A stretch of 64,000 nt of DNA. Origin: Nocardioidaceae bacterium (GTDB lineage: Bacteria > Actinomycetota > Actinomycetes > Propionibacteriales > Nocardioidaceae). Of this stretch, positions 1 to 10,816 are shown in pieces; the first letter of the stretch is position 1; each line of letters opens with the position of its first letter. Location: contig JAICXL010000004.1 in NCBI GenBank assembly GCA_025980475.1, positions 20,355 to 84,354 of the forward strand, in the 5' to 3' direction. A model generated the notes under the pieces. The model was not told the origin of the DNA and did no database searches. It saw only the letters and a list, made by a program, of their open reading frames with translations. The position numbers and the translations under genes are program-made.

Positions 1-2293
1 CGACGCGCATGCCGAGCACCGACGCGTAGCGCAGCACCAGCCGATCACCTGGTTCCAGCGCATCGATCTGGGTGGTCATCAAGTCCTGCACCGTGGTGGG
101 CAGGTCCGCCAGGGCACTCCCCGGGGAGGCAGCCGCGGATCCGGCCGCGGCCGCAGCGCTGTCGAGCAGGGACTCGAGGAAGAGCGGATTCCCGCTGGCT
201 CGAGCGGTGAGGACGTCCAGCCACGCCGGCGGCAGCGGATGCGCCACCGAGGCCGACCGGAGCAGCTGCATCGAGTCGTCCGCGGAGAGCGGCGCCAGCT
301 CCACCGGCGTCGCGTCCCCGACGGCGGTGGCGCCCTGGTCCGAGCGGCGCGCGAGCACCAGCAACCACGGTTCCCCGGGCTCCCGGCCGGCCAGGTGTCG
401 GAGCAGGTCTGCAGAGGAGTCGTCGAGGAACTGGGCGTCATCGATGCAGAGCACCGTCGGCGTCGGCAACAGCTCGTGCAGGACGTCACCGACCACCTGC
501 TCGAGGCGTCGCTTGCGGTGCTCGTCCTCGAGGTCCGCGGTCTCCGGGGTCTCGCGCAGGCCCACGTTGAGTGGTCCGCCCAGCAACGGGAGCCAGGGCA
601 CCAGCGCCGGCGCATTGACGAGCAACCGGTCGGCGAGGCGCGCCTCGACTGCGCCGGCCGGTGTGCTCGGCGTCAGCCCGAGGAGCCCGCGGAGCAGCTG
701 CCGGAAGGCGTGGTACGGCGTTGCCGACTCGTACTCGTCACAACTCACCGTCAGCGCCGTCACGTCACCGTCGACGGAGGCCAGCGACGCCAGCTCCGCC
801 ACCATCCGGGACTTTCCCATGCCGGCCGGGCCTATCAGCTCGACGACCCCGCCATGCCGGCGCCGCACCCGGTCCAGGGCGGCGATCAACGTGGCCAGCT
901 CGGCGTGCCGGCCGACCAGAGGCGTGGTGGACACCACGGGAAGCTGGTCCCCCTCGTCGACCGACCCCACATCGACGGCCGCGACCGGCTTGGACTTGCC
1001 CTTGACCGTGAACGGCGGCAGCGGCGTCACCCTGAAGCCGGTGCGCGACCGCTCCGGGACGACCTTGGTGGCCAGCACCTGGCCCGGCTCCGCACGGGCC
1101 ACCAGTCGGGCGGCGAGGTTGATGGCGTCGCCCTTTACCGAGTAGGTGCGCCGGAAGGCCGGCCCGAAGTCACCGGAGAAGACGTGGCCGATGTTCACGC
1201 CCAGTCGGAGCGGCAACTCGCCCGCACGGTCGACGATGGTCCGCGCGGACCGCAGCATCCGTTCCGCGTCGTGACCGTGACTGACCGGCGCGCCCGCGAC
1301 CAGCATCACCTTGCCGCCGTCGCGGTTGACGTCTGTCTCGAAGAAGGTGACCCCGTGGTCACCGACGGCTCGGGCGACGTTGCGCACCACGTCGTCGAGC
1401 GCGACGGCCGTCGCGTCCGGGCCGGCAGTCGCCAGCATGGCGTCGCTGCCGGACCAGGCGACGAAGGCCACCGCCACGGCGCGGTGCTCGGGATGACCTG
1501 CGCCGCGCCAGAGGTGCTCGCGGATCGCCACCGGCAACCCGATCGAGAGGTCGGCGGCGCGGGCCTGTCGCGGCAGCCGCACCAGATCCGGCAGGTCGGG
1601 CTGCCGGCGCAGCATCCGGCCGCGCTCCCCGACCGGCGCGCCCAGCAGCCACGGGTCGACCAGGGCACCAGTCGACCGGCCCACGGCGATCTCGCCGGCC
1701 GACGCGAGGGCCTCCATCTCCAGGACCTCGCTCACGCCGGGTCCACAGACCAGCATCTCCCGGTGCACGGCGGGGTCACCGACCAGGAAGAGGTGCACCG
1801 GGCCGCTGTGGACGCCCTGCGACATCCGCAGCCGCGCCTTGCCCGCGCTGGTCTCCAGCCGACCCACGTCGCGGAGCCGCTCGCGCATCCGATAGGCGGC
1901 CCGGCAGGCACGCAGCGCGTGGTCCGCGCCGTCGAAGAGGAGCAGCACCGCGTCGCCGCCCCACTTGAGCAGGTCGGCGCCGTCCGCCTCGGCCGCGGTG
2001 AGCAGCTGGCCGAAGGTCGCGTCGAGGGCGTCGCTCATCTCCTCGGCGCCGATGTCACCCATCCGGGAGAGCCGCTCGGTGAGCCGGGTGAAGCCCGAGA
2101 TGTCGGCGAAGAGCAGGGTGCCGTCGACCTCGCGGTGGGCCAGCTCCGGGGTGTCGTTCAGCCAGTCTGACTGGATCCGCGACAGGTAGGGACGCAGGGC
2201 ATGACTGACCCCACGGCCGGCGCCCCACCGCAGGCCGGTCTCGGGCGACCCTGTCACCCGTCCACCGTCCCTGTCCGAGCGTCGGCTGTCCAT
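1..2293 (-). CDS. Tandem class III cyclase-domain protein with AAA ATPase (3' end outside window)
   Basis: A large signalling protein that runs off the left edge, so its C-terminus is missing. Read from the right, the first cyclase domain shows LFADISGFTRLTE (about 2130-2090) and KWGGDAVLLLF (about 1965-1930), the metal-binding and core motifs of class III nucleotide cyclases. A second cyclase-like domain follows (about 1500-1070) and ends in VKGDAINLAARL and VKGKSKPV, but its first metal-site motif is replaced by FVAWSGSD, so it looks catalytically degenerate. A P-loop GPAGMGKS lies near 820, starting an AAA_16/STAND-type ATPase. The architecture resembles actinobacterial cyclase-ATPase regulators; the ligand and output are unknown. 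Start: ATG at 2293 is open in frame, and GTG at 2257 is an alternative; neither has a strong ribosome site. It lies 33 bases after uppS on the same strand. Confidence 0.85.
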   Translation of the reverse strand, partial: MDSRRSDRDGGRVTGSPETGLRWGAGRGVSHALRPYLSRIQSDWLNDTPELAHREVDGTLLFADISGFTRLTERLSRMGDIGAEEMSDALDATFGQLLTAAEADGADLLKWGGDAVLLLFDGADHALRACRAAYRMRERLRDVGRLETSAGKARLRMSQGVHSGPVHLFLVGDPAVHREMLVCGPGVSEVLEMEALASAGEIAVGRSTGALVDPWLLGAPVGERGRMLRRQPDLPDLVRLPRQARAADLSIGLPVAIREHLWRGAGHPEHRAVAVAFVAWSGSDAMLATAGPDATAVALDDVVRNVARAVGDHGVTFFETDVNRDGGKVMLVAGAPVSHGHDAERMLRSARTIVDRAGELPLRLGVNIGHVFSGDFGPAFRRTYSVKGDAINLAARLVARAEPGQVLATKVVPERSRTGFRVTPLPPFTVKGKSKPVAAVDVGSVDEGDQLPVVSTTPLVGRHAELATLIAALDRVRRRHGGVVELIGPAGMGKSRMVAELASLASVDGDVTALTVSCDEYESATPYHAFRQLLRGLLGLTPSTPAGAVEARLADRLLVNAPALVPWLPLLGGPLNVGLRETPETADLEDEHRKRRLEQVVGDVLHELLPTPTVLCIDDAQFLDDSSADLLRHLAGREPGEPWLLVLARRSDQGATAVGDATPVELAPLSADDSMQLLRSASVAHPLPPAWLDVLTARASGNPLFLESLLDSAAAAAGSAAASPGSALADLPTTVQDLMTTQIDALEPGDRLVLRYASVLGMRV

Positions 2294-2326
2294 CCCCCGA
2301 AATGACCATCCGGGCCCCTCCGGCGG

Positions 2327-3115
2327 TCAGCCGTTGGGCTGGGCGCCTCCGTAGCGGCGGTCCCGGTGCGCATAGGTCTCGATCGCGGACCAGAGGTGGC
2401 GGCGGTCCACGTCGGGCCAGAAGACGTCGGTGAAGACCATCTCGGAGTAGGCCGCCTGCCAGAGCATGAAGTTGGACAGGCGCTGCTCGCCCGAGGTCCG
2501 CCAGACCATGTCGGCGTCTGCCAGCTCGGGGACATAGAGGTAGCGAGCGAACAGCCTCTCGTCAACCCGGTCGGGCTTGACCTTCCCCGCAGCCACGTCC
2601 CGGGCGATCGCCCGAGCCGCATCGGCGAGCTCGGACCGACCGCCGTAGTTCACGCACATGGTCAGCGTCAGGACGTCGTTGTCCGCCGTCATCTCCTCCG
2701 CCACCTGGAGCTCACGGATGACCGAGCGCCACAGCCGCGGGGCGCGACCGGCCCAGCGCACCCGCACCCCCAGCTCGTGCATCTCGTCGCGACGTCGGCG
2801 GATCACGTCCCGGTTGAAGCCCATCAGGAAGCGCACCTCGTCGGGCGAGCGCGTCCAGTTCTCGGTCGAGAAGGCATAGGCCGAGATCGCCTTGACCCCG
2901 ATCTCGATCGCGCCCTCGACCACGTCGAAGAGCGAGTGCTCCCCCTGCTCGTGGCCGGCGGTGCGCGGCAGCCTGCGCTCGGCGGCCCAGCGCCCGTTGC
3001 CGTCCATGATGATCGCCACGTGGCCGGGCACCAGGTCGGCGGGGATCGAGGGAGGCTGCGCCCCGGACGGGTGCGGGTCTGGTCGTCGTACCTCTCGCCT
3101 GCGGGACTTCCTCAC
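2327..3115 (-). CDS. uppS: Isoprenyl (undecaprenyl/decaprenyl) diphosphate synthase
   Basis: A cis-prenyltransferase that condenses isopentenyl diphosphate onto an allylic primer to make the polyprenyl diphosphate carrier used by MraY and MurG for peptidoglycan. At 262 aa it has the family's usual length. The signature IIMDGNGRWA is at about residues 35-45, with the catalytic Asp; FSTENW and the C-terminal RTSGEQRLSNF motif (diphosphate-binding Arg) are present. The first 25 residues are basic and variable. It follows recO by 21 bases, the classic actinobacterial recO-uppS order. The GTG start has no Shine-Dalgarno sequence but a TAGTCT hexamer sits 7 bases upstream, suggesting a leaderless transcript of its own. 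The chain length of the product cannot be read from sequence. Confidence 0.96.
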   Translation of the reverse strand: MRKSRRREVRRPDPHPSGAQPPSIPADLVPGHVAIIMDGNGRWAAERRLPRTAGHEQGEHSLFDVVEGAIEIGVKAISAYAFSTENWTRSPDEVRFLMGFNRDVIRRRRDEMHELGVRVRWAGRAPRLWRSVIRELQVAEEMTADNDVLTLTMCVNYGGRSELADAARAIARDVAAGKVKPDRVDERLFARYLYVPELADADMVWRTSGEQRLSNFMLWQAAYSEMVFTDVFWPDVDRRHLWSAIETYAHRDRRYGGAQPNG

Positions 3116-3122
3116 GCCCGCG

Positions 3123-3128
3123 AGACTA
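3123..3128 (-). promoter_or_regulatory. Candidate -10 element (TAGTCT) for leaderless uppS mRNA
   Basis: TAGTCT fits the actinobacterial TAnnnT -10 pattern and ends 7 bases before the uppS GTG, where no Shine-Dalgarno sequence is visible. It lies in the 21-base recO-uppS gap. No clear -35 was seen. Confidence 0.45.
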
Positions 3129-3136
3129 TCGGCGCG

Positions 3137-3883
3137 CTAGGCCTGCGCGCCGGTCGAGGCCGCGGCGTAGGGCAGCGAGCGCAGCCCGCGCTCGAGGTGC
3201 CAGGACACGTACGCCGAGACCAGCCCGCGGGCCTCCCGACGGTGCCGGGCCTCGGCCCCGTCGACGACCGGCCAGTCACCGGTGAGCAGGGCACCCAGGA
3301 GCCGGACCGTCCCGGGTGCGGGGCTGGCCGACCCGGGCAGCCGGCAGCTGCTGCACAGCACCCCACCGGCCGACGGGTTCACCGACGTGTGCGGTCCCGG
3401 CGCACCGCAGCGCACGCAGGCGTCGAACGAGGGGGCGTAACCGGCCACGGCGAGGGACCGGAGCAGGAAGGAGTCGAGCAGGTCCCCGGCCCGGTGCTCC
3501 GCCGTGCTGAGGGCCCGCAACGCCGCGACCAGGAGGAGGTACTGCTGCACCGACGGCTCCCGCTCCTCGGCGACCAGGCGCTCGGCGGTCTCGAGCATCA
3601 CCGAGCCGGCGGTGTAGCGCTCGTAGTCCTCGCTGATCCGGGCTCCGAACGGCGCCCGGGTCACGGCCTGGGTTACCACATCGAGGTTGCGGCCCTCCGC
3701 GAGCTGCAGGTCGACGTGGGTGAACGGCTCCAGCCGCGAGCCGAAGCGGGAGCTGGTGCGGCGCACTCCCTTGGCGACGGCGCGCACGACGCCGTGCCGA
3801 CGGGTCAGCAGGGTGATGATCCGGTCGGCCTCGGCGAGCTTGCGGGTGCGCAGCACGACCGCCTCGTCGCTGTAGAGGGGCAC
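3137..3883 (-). CDS. recO: DNA repair protein RecO
   Basis: Recombination mediator that, with RecR and RecF, helps load RecA onto SSB-coated single-stranded DNA at gaps. The protein (248 aa) begins [20 protein letters not shown], a typical RecO N-terminal OB fold. A zinc-binding cluster CVRCG...CSSC is at about residues 150-178 and the rest is helical. The GTG at 3883 was chosen because the family starts directly with the DEAVVL strand; the same frame is open far upstream but that extension overlaps the hydrolase gene. It is 14 bases after the alpha/beta hydrolase gene and 21 before uppS, all co-directional. Confidence 0.95.
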   Translation of the reverse strand: MPLYSDEAVVLRTRKLAEADRIITLLTRRHGVVRAVAKGVRRTSSRFGSRLEPFTHVDLQLAEGRNLDVVTQAVTRAPFGARISEDYERYTAGSVMLETAERLVAEEREPSVQQYLLLVAALRALSTAEHRAGDLLDSFLLRSLAVAGYAPSFDACVRCGAPGPHTSVNPSAGGVLCSSCRLPGSASPAPGTVRLLGALLTGDWPVVDGAEARHRREARGLVSAYVSWHLERGLRSLPYAAASTGAQA

Positions 3884-3897
3884 GGGACGATTGTCCC

Positions 3898-4749
3898 TCA
3901 GCTGCCCTGCCGGACGCTGCCGGACACGGTGTCGGCCCAGCACCGGTCCACGAAGGCGGCCGCCAGGTCGTCGAGCCTCTCGGGGTGGACCCGCCACTCG
4001 AGGATGCTGCGCGCCCGGACGAACTCCGCCCGCGGCAGCTCCTCGGCCAGCATCGCGGCGTCGGCCGCGGGGTGGATGGGATCGTGGTCGTGGCCGACCA
4101 CCATCGCCGGCACGTCGATCGCACGGCGCTGCTTCGAGGAGGGCGCCACCCGGCCGAAGAAGATGCCATGGATCGCGGCGGCCACCACTCCCGGACGCTG
4201 GCTCAGGGTGTCGAGCGCCACCCCGGCCCAGAAGGGCACGATGCCGCGGGGCACCGAGCGCGCCACCCACCGCACGCCGGTCACCGCCATCGGCAGGAAG
4301 CGGGAGACGAAGAGCAGCGGGGCGAAGGCCAGGATCCCGGCCTCCAGGGCATTGTCGAGCACCGGCATCTCGACGATCAGGCCCTGGACCCGGTCGGGGG
4401 CGATGGTGGCCACCTCCAGGGAGACGTTGGCGCCGAGCGACGTGCCCCCGACCACCGCGCGGTCGGCGCCCAGCTCGTCGAGGAGGGCGATCACCTGCTC
4501 GCCGAATGCGGTCATGGAGTAGAGCAGTGGATCCTCGGGGCGGTCGGAGCGGCCGTGGCCGAGGAGGTCGACGGTCACCACGTGGTTTCCGGCGGCAGCG
4601 AGCCGACGGGCCAGCGGCTGGTGCATCCGGCGTGGCATCAGCTGCCCGTGCACGAGCACGACCCAGCGCTCGCCGGCACCATACTCGGTGTACTCGAGCC
4701 GATGGCCCTCGCAAAAGAACTGTCCGATTCGCTCCGAAACCAGCGTCAT
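3898..4749 (-). CDS. Alpha/beta fold hydrolase
   Basis: A 283 aa serine hydrolase of the alpha/beta fold. Visible elements are the oxyanion-side motif VLVHGQ (about residue 33), [12 protein letters not shown] (about 60), the nucleophile elbow GTSLGA (about 102-107, catalytic Ser), an acid residue in [10 protein letters not shown] (about 220) and the His in WRVHPERL (about 255). The triad is therefore complete. There is no signal peptide, so it is probably cytoplasmic. The substrate cannot be told; lactonase-, esterase- or proline iminopeptidase-like activities are all possible. The ATG has no Shine-Dalgarno sequence but a TAGTCT hexamer 6 bases upstream, so it is probably leaderless and may head the hydrolase-recO-uppS run. 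Confidence 0.9.
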   Translation of the reverse strand: MTLVSERIGQFFCEGHRLEYTEYGAGERWVVLVHGQLMPRRMHQPLARRLAAAGNHVVTVDLLGHGRSDRPEDPLLYSMTAFGEQVIALLDELGADRAVVGGTSLGANVSLEVATIAPDRVQGLIVEMPVLDNALEAGILAFAPLLFVSRFLPMAVTGVRWVARSVPRGIVPFWAGVALDTLSQRPGVVAAAIHGIFFGRVAPSSKQRRAIDVPAMVVGHDHDPIHPAADAAMLAEELPRAEFVRARSILEWRVHPERLDDLAAAFVDRCWADTVSGSVRQGS

Positions 4750-4755
4750 GCCGCC

Positions 4756-4761
4756 AGACTA
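4756..4761 (-). promoter_or_regulatory. Candidate -10 element (TAGTCT) for leaderless hydrolase mRNA
   Basis: The same TAGTCT hexamer as at uppS, here 6 bases before the hydrolase ATG. It lies in the 48-base divergent gap shared with the plus-strand histidine kinase. Confidence 0.45.
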
Positions 4762-4797
4762 TGAGGTGCATCGGAGTCTTGTGGAGGAGGCTTGCGG

Positions 4798-7572
4798 GTG
4801 AGCACTGCTGCCCGGACGCCGGGCCGGCCAGGTTGGTCGGCCCTCTTCGTGCTGGGCGCGGGCGGGCTGGACTACGCGGTGTCGCAGGCGATCCCCTCCC
4901 ACCTCGACGTGGCGGCATGGTGGCCAGGGGCCGGGCTGGGACTGCTGGCCCTGCTGGTCGCACCACCCTCGTGGTGGGGCTCGCTCGCCGCCGCCCTGTA
5001 TGCCGCCTTCGCAGGTGCGCACCTGGCCGCGGGGATCGATCCCGCTGCCGCGCTCGTCCTCGGTGCGCCGGAGACCCTGGCGGTGCTGACCGGCGGGTGC
5101 TGGCTGCGCGGCGTCGGCGGCATCTCCGCGCTGCACCGGCTGCGTGACGTGTGGCACCTGCTCGCGGCCGCGGTGGTCACCGGCGTCGTCGGGGGGCTCG
5201 GCGTCGGCGGCGTCGCCCAGATGCTCCTCGGCGGTGACCTGTGGAGCTCGGTCGTGCTGGCGGCCCTCGGCCAAGCCACCAGCGTGCTGCTGCTGGCGCC
5301 GCTGGTGCTCCTGCCGGGCCGATCGTCGTGGCGCTTCGGTGCGGGGACGATCCTGCAGCTGGCCTTCCAGATGCTGGCGTTCATGGCGGTGACGCTGCTG
5401 GTGTTCGGACCGCGGTCGTTCCTGGTCGTGGCGTTCGCCCCGGTGCCGTTCGTGATCTGGGCAGCCTTCCAGTTCGGGCCACGGGTCGTGGTCATCGAGC
5501 AGGCCCTCTTCGCCCTGCTGGTGTCCGGGCTCACCCAGACCGGCTTCGGCCCCTTCGTCACGGCCACTGCCGGCGACCCGGCGTGGTACCGCTACCTGGT
5601 GGCCCAGATCTACCTCCTCTGCGTGGTGATGACGGGGCTGCCGCTCGCCGTCGCCGAGGGCGACCGACGCCGAACCCTCAGCCGGGTGGCCGCCAGCGAG
5701 GCCACCTTCCGCAACACCTTCGTCGGTTCCCTGGTGCCGATGCTGCTGCTCCGCGAGGAACGGCGCGGGATCGTGGTCGTGGACGCCAACGAGGCGGCGA
5801 TGGCTGCGCTCGGCCCGACCACGGACCGGCTGGTGGGCACCGCGCTGGACCAGCTGGTCGAGAGCGATCCACCGTTCGCGCGCAGCGCCCAGCGGGTCCT
5901 CGCCGGCGAGATCGACGGCTGGACCGGACCGGTCGGGGTTCGCGAGCACCCCCGCTCCCGGCTGCTGATGTCGCTCTCGGCGAACGCCGCCGACGAGCAC
6001 GAGCGGCTGCTCTCCGCCCACCTCATCGACCTGACCGAGGCCTACGAGGCACGTGAGCGGCTCCGGGAGGAGAAGGAGTTCAGCGAGGCGGTCGTCGACA
6101 TCGCGGGCAGCCTCATCGTGGTGACCGAGCTCGACGGCACGGTGCTGCTGGCGAACCCGGCCGTGCTCAATGCCACCGGTTTCACCCGGGAGCACATTCT
6201 CGGCCAGAAGGTGTGGGACACCCTGCTGCCCCCGGAGTTCCGGGAGCAGGCCATCAAGCTCTTCGCCGCCGCCGACGACGCCAGCCTGCCCCGGGAGCTC
6301 GAGATCGACGTGCTCACCGCTGCCGGTGGCCGACGCCGGCTGGAGCTGTCGAACGCGATCGCCAAGGACTCCCAGGGCCTGCCGGCCCACTTCGTCATCA
6401 CCGGGACCGACGTGACCGCGGAGCGCGAGTCGGCCGGCCTGATGGACCACCTGCTGCGCTCGGCCACCACCACGGGCTTCATCGGCACGGACCTGGCCGG
6501 GACGATCACGCTCTTCAACAGCGGCGCGGAGAAGCTCCTGCACATCGACGCGGCCACCGCGACCCGCTACCGGATCACCGACTTCCTCGACCCGCAGCAG
6601 CTGACCCAGCACGCCGGTGACAGTCCTCGCCCACCGGGCTTCGACACGCTGGTGGAGCCGGTGCGCGCCCAGGGCATCCCCGAGACGCGGGACTGGACCC
6701 TGTGCTCGGGGACCACGGCGCTGGCGACCGTCTCGATGACCACCAATGAGGTGACCGACACCTTCGGGCACCCGATCGGCTTCCTCTTCGTCCTCCGTGA
6801 CGTGACCGAGGCCCGACACAGCCAGTCGGTGCTGATCCAGGCACTCGACCGGGAGCGGGAGGCGGTGCGGCAGCTGCAGCTCCTGGACACCGCCAAGGAC
6901 GAGTTCGTATCGACCGTCAGCCACGAGCTGCGGACGCCGATGACCAGCATCATCGGCTACCTGGAGATGCTGGAGGACGGCCTCACCGGGGAACTGGCCC
7001 CCGAGCAGCGCCAGGTCGTCGGGGCCATCTCACGCAACAGCGACCGGTTGCTGACCCTGGCCGACGACCTGCTGCTGCTCACCAGCTATGACTCGTCGGT
7101 CAGCCACGCCGGGCGCCAGCCGGTCGACCTCGCGAAGCTCGTCCGCACCGCGCTCGCCGACCTGCGCGACACCGGCGCGGGACGCGGCATCGAGGTCGAG
7201 CTGGACGTGCCGGCCGGCCCCGTGACGGTGCAGGGCAACGCCGCGGACCTCGAGCGGGTGCTCGCCAACCTGGTCGGCAACGCGTTGAAGTTCACCGCAG
7301 CCGGAGGGCGGGTCCGCGTCGAGCTGGACCGGCGCCTCGACCGCGCGCGGCTGGCGGTCGCCGACACCGGCATCGGTATCCCGGCCGAGGAGCTGGAATC
7401 GGTGTTCGACAAGTTCTTCCGGTCCAGCAACGCGCAGTACCACGCGATCCAGGGCACCGGCCTCGGACTCCCGATCGTGCATGCCATCGTGGAGAGTCAC
7501 GGTGGCGAGGTCGACGTGTCCTCCCAGGAGGGCGTGGGCACCACCGTCACGGTGCTCCTGCCACTCGGGTAG
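4798..7572 (+). CDS. Membrane sensor histidine kinase (MASE1-like domain, PAS repeats)
   Basis: A hybrid-free sensor kinase of about 924 aa. Residues about 10-290 are strongly hydrophobic with roughly eight to nine membrane spans, resembling MASE1. Three PAS-like modules follow (about 300-420, 430-545 and 550-680). The dimerisation domain has VSHELRTP (phospho-acceptor His, about 705) and the ATPase domain shows [16 protein letters not shown] and GTGLGLPI (N, G1 and G2 boxes). GTG at 4798 was chosen over TTG at 4792 because GGAGGAGG (4783-4790) is 7 bases before it. No response regulator is adjacent; the next gene (9 bases on) encodes a TRIC-like membrane protein, so the partner regulator is elsewhere. 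The sensed signal is unknown. Confidence 0.92.
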   Translation: MSTAARTPGRPGWSALFVLGAGGLDYAVSQAIPSHLDVAAWWPGAGLGLLALLVAPPSWWGSLAAALYAAFAGAHLAAGIDPAAALVLGAPETLAVLTGGCWLRGVGGISALHRLRDVWHLLAAAVVTGVVGGLGVGGVAQMLLGGDLWSSVVLAALGQATSVLLLAPLVLLPGRSSWRFGAGTILQLAFQMLAFMAVTLLVFGPRSFLVVAFAPVPFVIWAAFQFGPRVVVIEQALFALLVSGLTQTGFGPFVTATAGDPAWYRYLVAQIYLLCVVMTGLPLAVAEGDRRRTLSRVAASEATFRNTFVGSLVPMLLLREERRGIVVVDANEAAMAALGPTTDRLVGTALDQLVESDPPFARSAQRVLAGEIDGWTGPVGVREHPRSRLLMSLSANAADEHERLLSAHLIDLTEAYEARERLREEKEFSEAVVDIAGSLIVVTELDGTVLLANPAVLNATGFTREHILGQKVWDTLLPPEFREQAIKLFAAADDASLPRELEIDVLTAAGGRRRLELSNAIAKDSQGLPAHFVITGTDVTAERESAGLMDHLLRSATTTGFIGTDLAGTITLFNSGAEKLLHIDAATATRYRITDFLDPQQLTQHAGDSPRPPGFDTLVEPVRAQGIPETRDWTLCSGTTALATVSMTTNEVTDTFGHPIGFLFVLRDVTEARHSQSVLIQALDREREAVRQLQLLDTAKDEFVSTVSHELRTPMTSIIGYLEMLEDGLTGELAPEQRQVVGAISRNSDRLLTLADDLLLLTSYDSSVSHAGRQPVDLAKLVRTALADLRDTGAGRGIEVELDVPAGPVTVQGNAADLERVLANLVGNALKFTAAGGRVRVELDRRLDRARLAVADTGIGIPAEELESVFDKFFRSSNAQYHAIQGTGLGLPIVHAIVESHGGEVDVSSQEGVGTTVTVLLPLG

Positions 7573-7581
7573 ACATGTCCG

Positions 7582-8221
7582 GTGAGCACCGAGTCACCGC
7601 TGCTGCTGGCCCTGGACCTGGGCGGCACGTTCGCGTTCGCCCTCAACGGGGCGCTGACCGCGATCCGCGTGGCGAAGCTCGACGTCGTCGGCGTGGTCAC
7701 GCTCGGCGTGATCACGGCCCTGGGCGGTGGGATCGTCCGCGACATCCTGATCGACTCGCTGCCACCCGCGACCTTCAGTGACTGGCGCTACCTGGTGGTC
7801 GCGGCGGCCGGGAGCCTGATCGCGTTCGCCTTCGGCTGGCGGTTGTCCCGTCTGGCCGGCCCGATCCTGGTGCTGGACGCGGCCGGGCTGAGCCTTTTCG
7901 CGGTCACCGGGGCGAGCAAGGCGCTGGACTTCGGCGTCGGCGCCGGGCAGGCCGTCATCCTGGGGGCGGTCACCGCGGTGGGGGGCGGCACCCTGCGCGA
8001 CGTGCTCACCGGACGGGTTCCCTTCGTGCTGCGCAGCGAGCTCTACGCCATCCCGGCCCTGGCTGCGGCCACGGTCGTCGTGGTCACCGAGCAGGCCGGG
8101 GTCTACGGGATCCCCGCCGCGCTGGGTGCAGCCGTGCTGTGCTTCGGAATCCGGATGCTCGGGGTCCGCTACCGTCTCAACGCACCCAGCCCGCCGGGCA
8201 TGAGGAGGGACGGAACCGATA

Positions 8222-8226
<5 letters not shown>
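7582..8226 (+). CDS. TRIC-type cation channel family protein (YadS/UPF0126-like)
   Basis: A 214 aa integral membrane protein with about seven hydrophobic segments in two homologous halves. Each half carries a glycine-rich GGG..RD motif (ALGGGIVRDIL at about residue 50, VGGGTLRDVL at about 135), the hallmark of the prokaryotic TRIC family (Pfam Gly_transporter, formerly UPF0126). Characterised homologues are trimeric monovalent cation channels; whether this copy conducts is inference. The GTG start is 9 bases after the sensor kinase stop, so the two are probably co-transcribed, hinting that ion flux and the kinase may be linked. It ends in an inverted repeat shared with the convergent leuA gene. 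Confidence 0.88.
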
Positions 8227-10106
<1,880 letters not shown>

Positions 10107-10133
10107 GAGGAGGCTACGCATCATGACCGGCTC

Positions 10134-10139
10134 ATCATA
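10134..10139 (-). promoter_or_regulatory. Candidate -10 element (TATGAT) of the leuA leader transcript
   Basis: TATGAT differs from consensus TATAAT at one base and sits 9 bases before the leader ATG. It overlaps the end region of the upstream response-regulator gene. No convincing -35 was seen. Confidence 0.5.
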
Positions 10140-10150
10140 GCGGTCCGGGC

Positions 10151-10816
10151 TCACCTGCCCAGCCCGGCCTCCCGGGCCCGGACGATCGCGGCCGACCGGT
10201 CCTCGACCTGCAGCTTGGCCAGGATCGCCGAGAGGTGGTTGCGCACGGTCTTCTCCGACATGCCGAGCTCAGCGGCGATCGCCGAGTTGCGGCGGCCGGC
10301 GGCGAGCAGGTCGAGCACCTGGCGCTCCCGGTTGGTCAGCTCCGGGAAGGCGCCGCGCGCGAACTTCTCGCTGGTCTCCAGGAAGGTCCCGACGATCCGG
10401 CGGGCCACGGAGGGACCGAAGGAGGTCCCGCCGGCCGCAAGGGCCAGGATCGTGGACACCAGCTCGGTCGAGTCAGCGCCCTTGAGCAGGTAGCCACGCG
10501 CCCCGGCGCGCAGCGCGCCGTACACGCTCTCGTCGTCGTCGTGCATGGTCAGCACCAGCACCGGCAGCTCGGGCTGCACCTCGAGGAGCGCGCCGGTCAC
10601 CGCGATGCCGTCCATGTCCGGCATCCGCATGTCGGTGACGACCACGTCGGGCCCGGCTGACGCGACCAGCTCGAGCAGCTCGCTGCCCGATGCGGCCTGC
10701 CCGACCAGCGCCACGCGGGGCTCGTCGGCCAGGACGGCCGCCACGCCGTAGCGGTACATCGGGTGGTCGTCGGCGAGGACGACGCGCACCAGGTCGGGAG
10801 GAGCCGGCTCGGTCAT
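10151..10816 (-). CDS. NarL/FixJ-family response regulator
   Basis: A 221 aa two-component response regulator. The receiver domain (about 10-125) shows the acidic pair ADDHP, the phospho-acceptor in VVVTDMRMPDMDG (Asp at about 62), the Thr/Ser switch in VLTMHDD and the conserved Lys in YLLKGA. The C-terminal LuxR-type helix-turn-helix (about 155-215) reads LTNRERQVLDLLAAG...GMSEKTVRNHLSAI. The ATG at 10816 overlaps the kinase stop by four bases (ATGA), so it is translationally coupled to its cognate kinase. A frame extension upstream to 10960 is only a shadow of the kinase gene. Targets are unknown. Confidence 0.95.
   Translation of the reverse strand: MTEPAPPDLVRVVLADDHPMYRYGVAAVLADEPRVALVGQAASGSELLELVASAGPDVVVTDMRMPDMDGIAVTGALLEVQPELPVLVLTMHDDDESVYGALRAGARGYLLKGADSTELVSTILALAAGGTSFGPSVARRIVGTFLETSEKFARGAFPELTNRERQVLDLLAAGRRNSAIAAELGMSEKTVRNHLSAILAKLQVEDRSAAIVRAREAGLGR

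Noticed and set aside
239-2170. 643-codon plus-strand open frame
   Set aside because: It mirrors the cyclase/AAA gene on the minus strand, which has clear cyclase and P-loop motifs; the plus frame shows no domain and is a high-GC shadow.
2366-4522. 718-codon plus-strand open frame
   Set aside because: It lies antisense to uppS, recO and the hydrolase, all with intact motifs.
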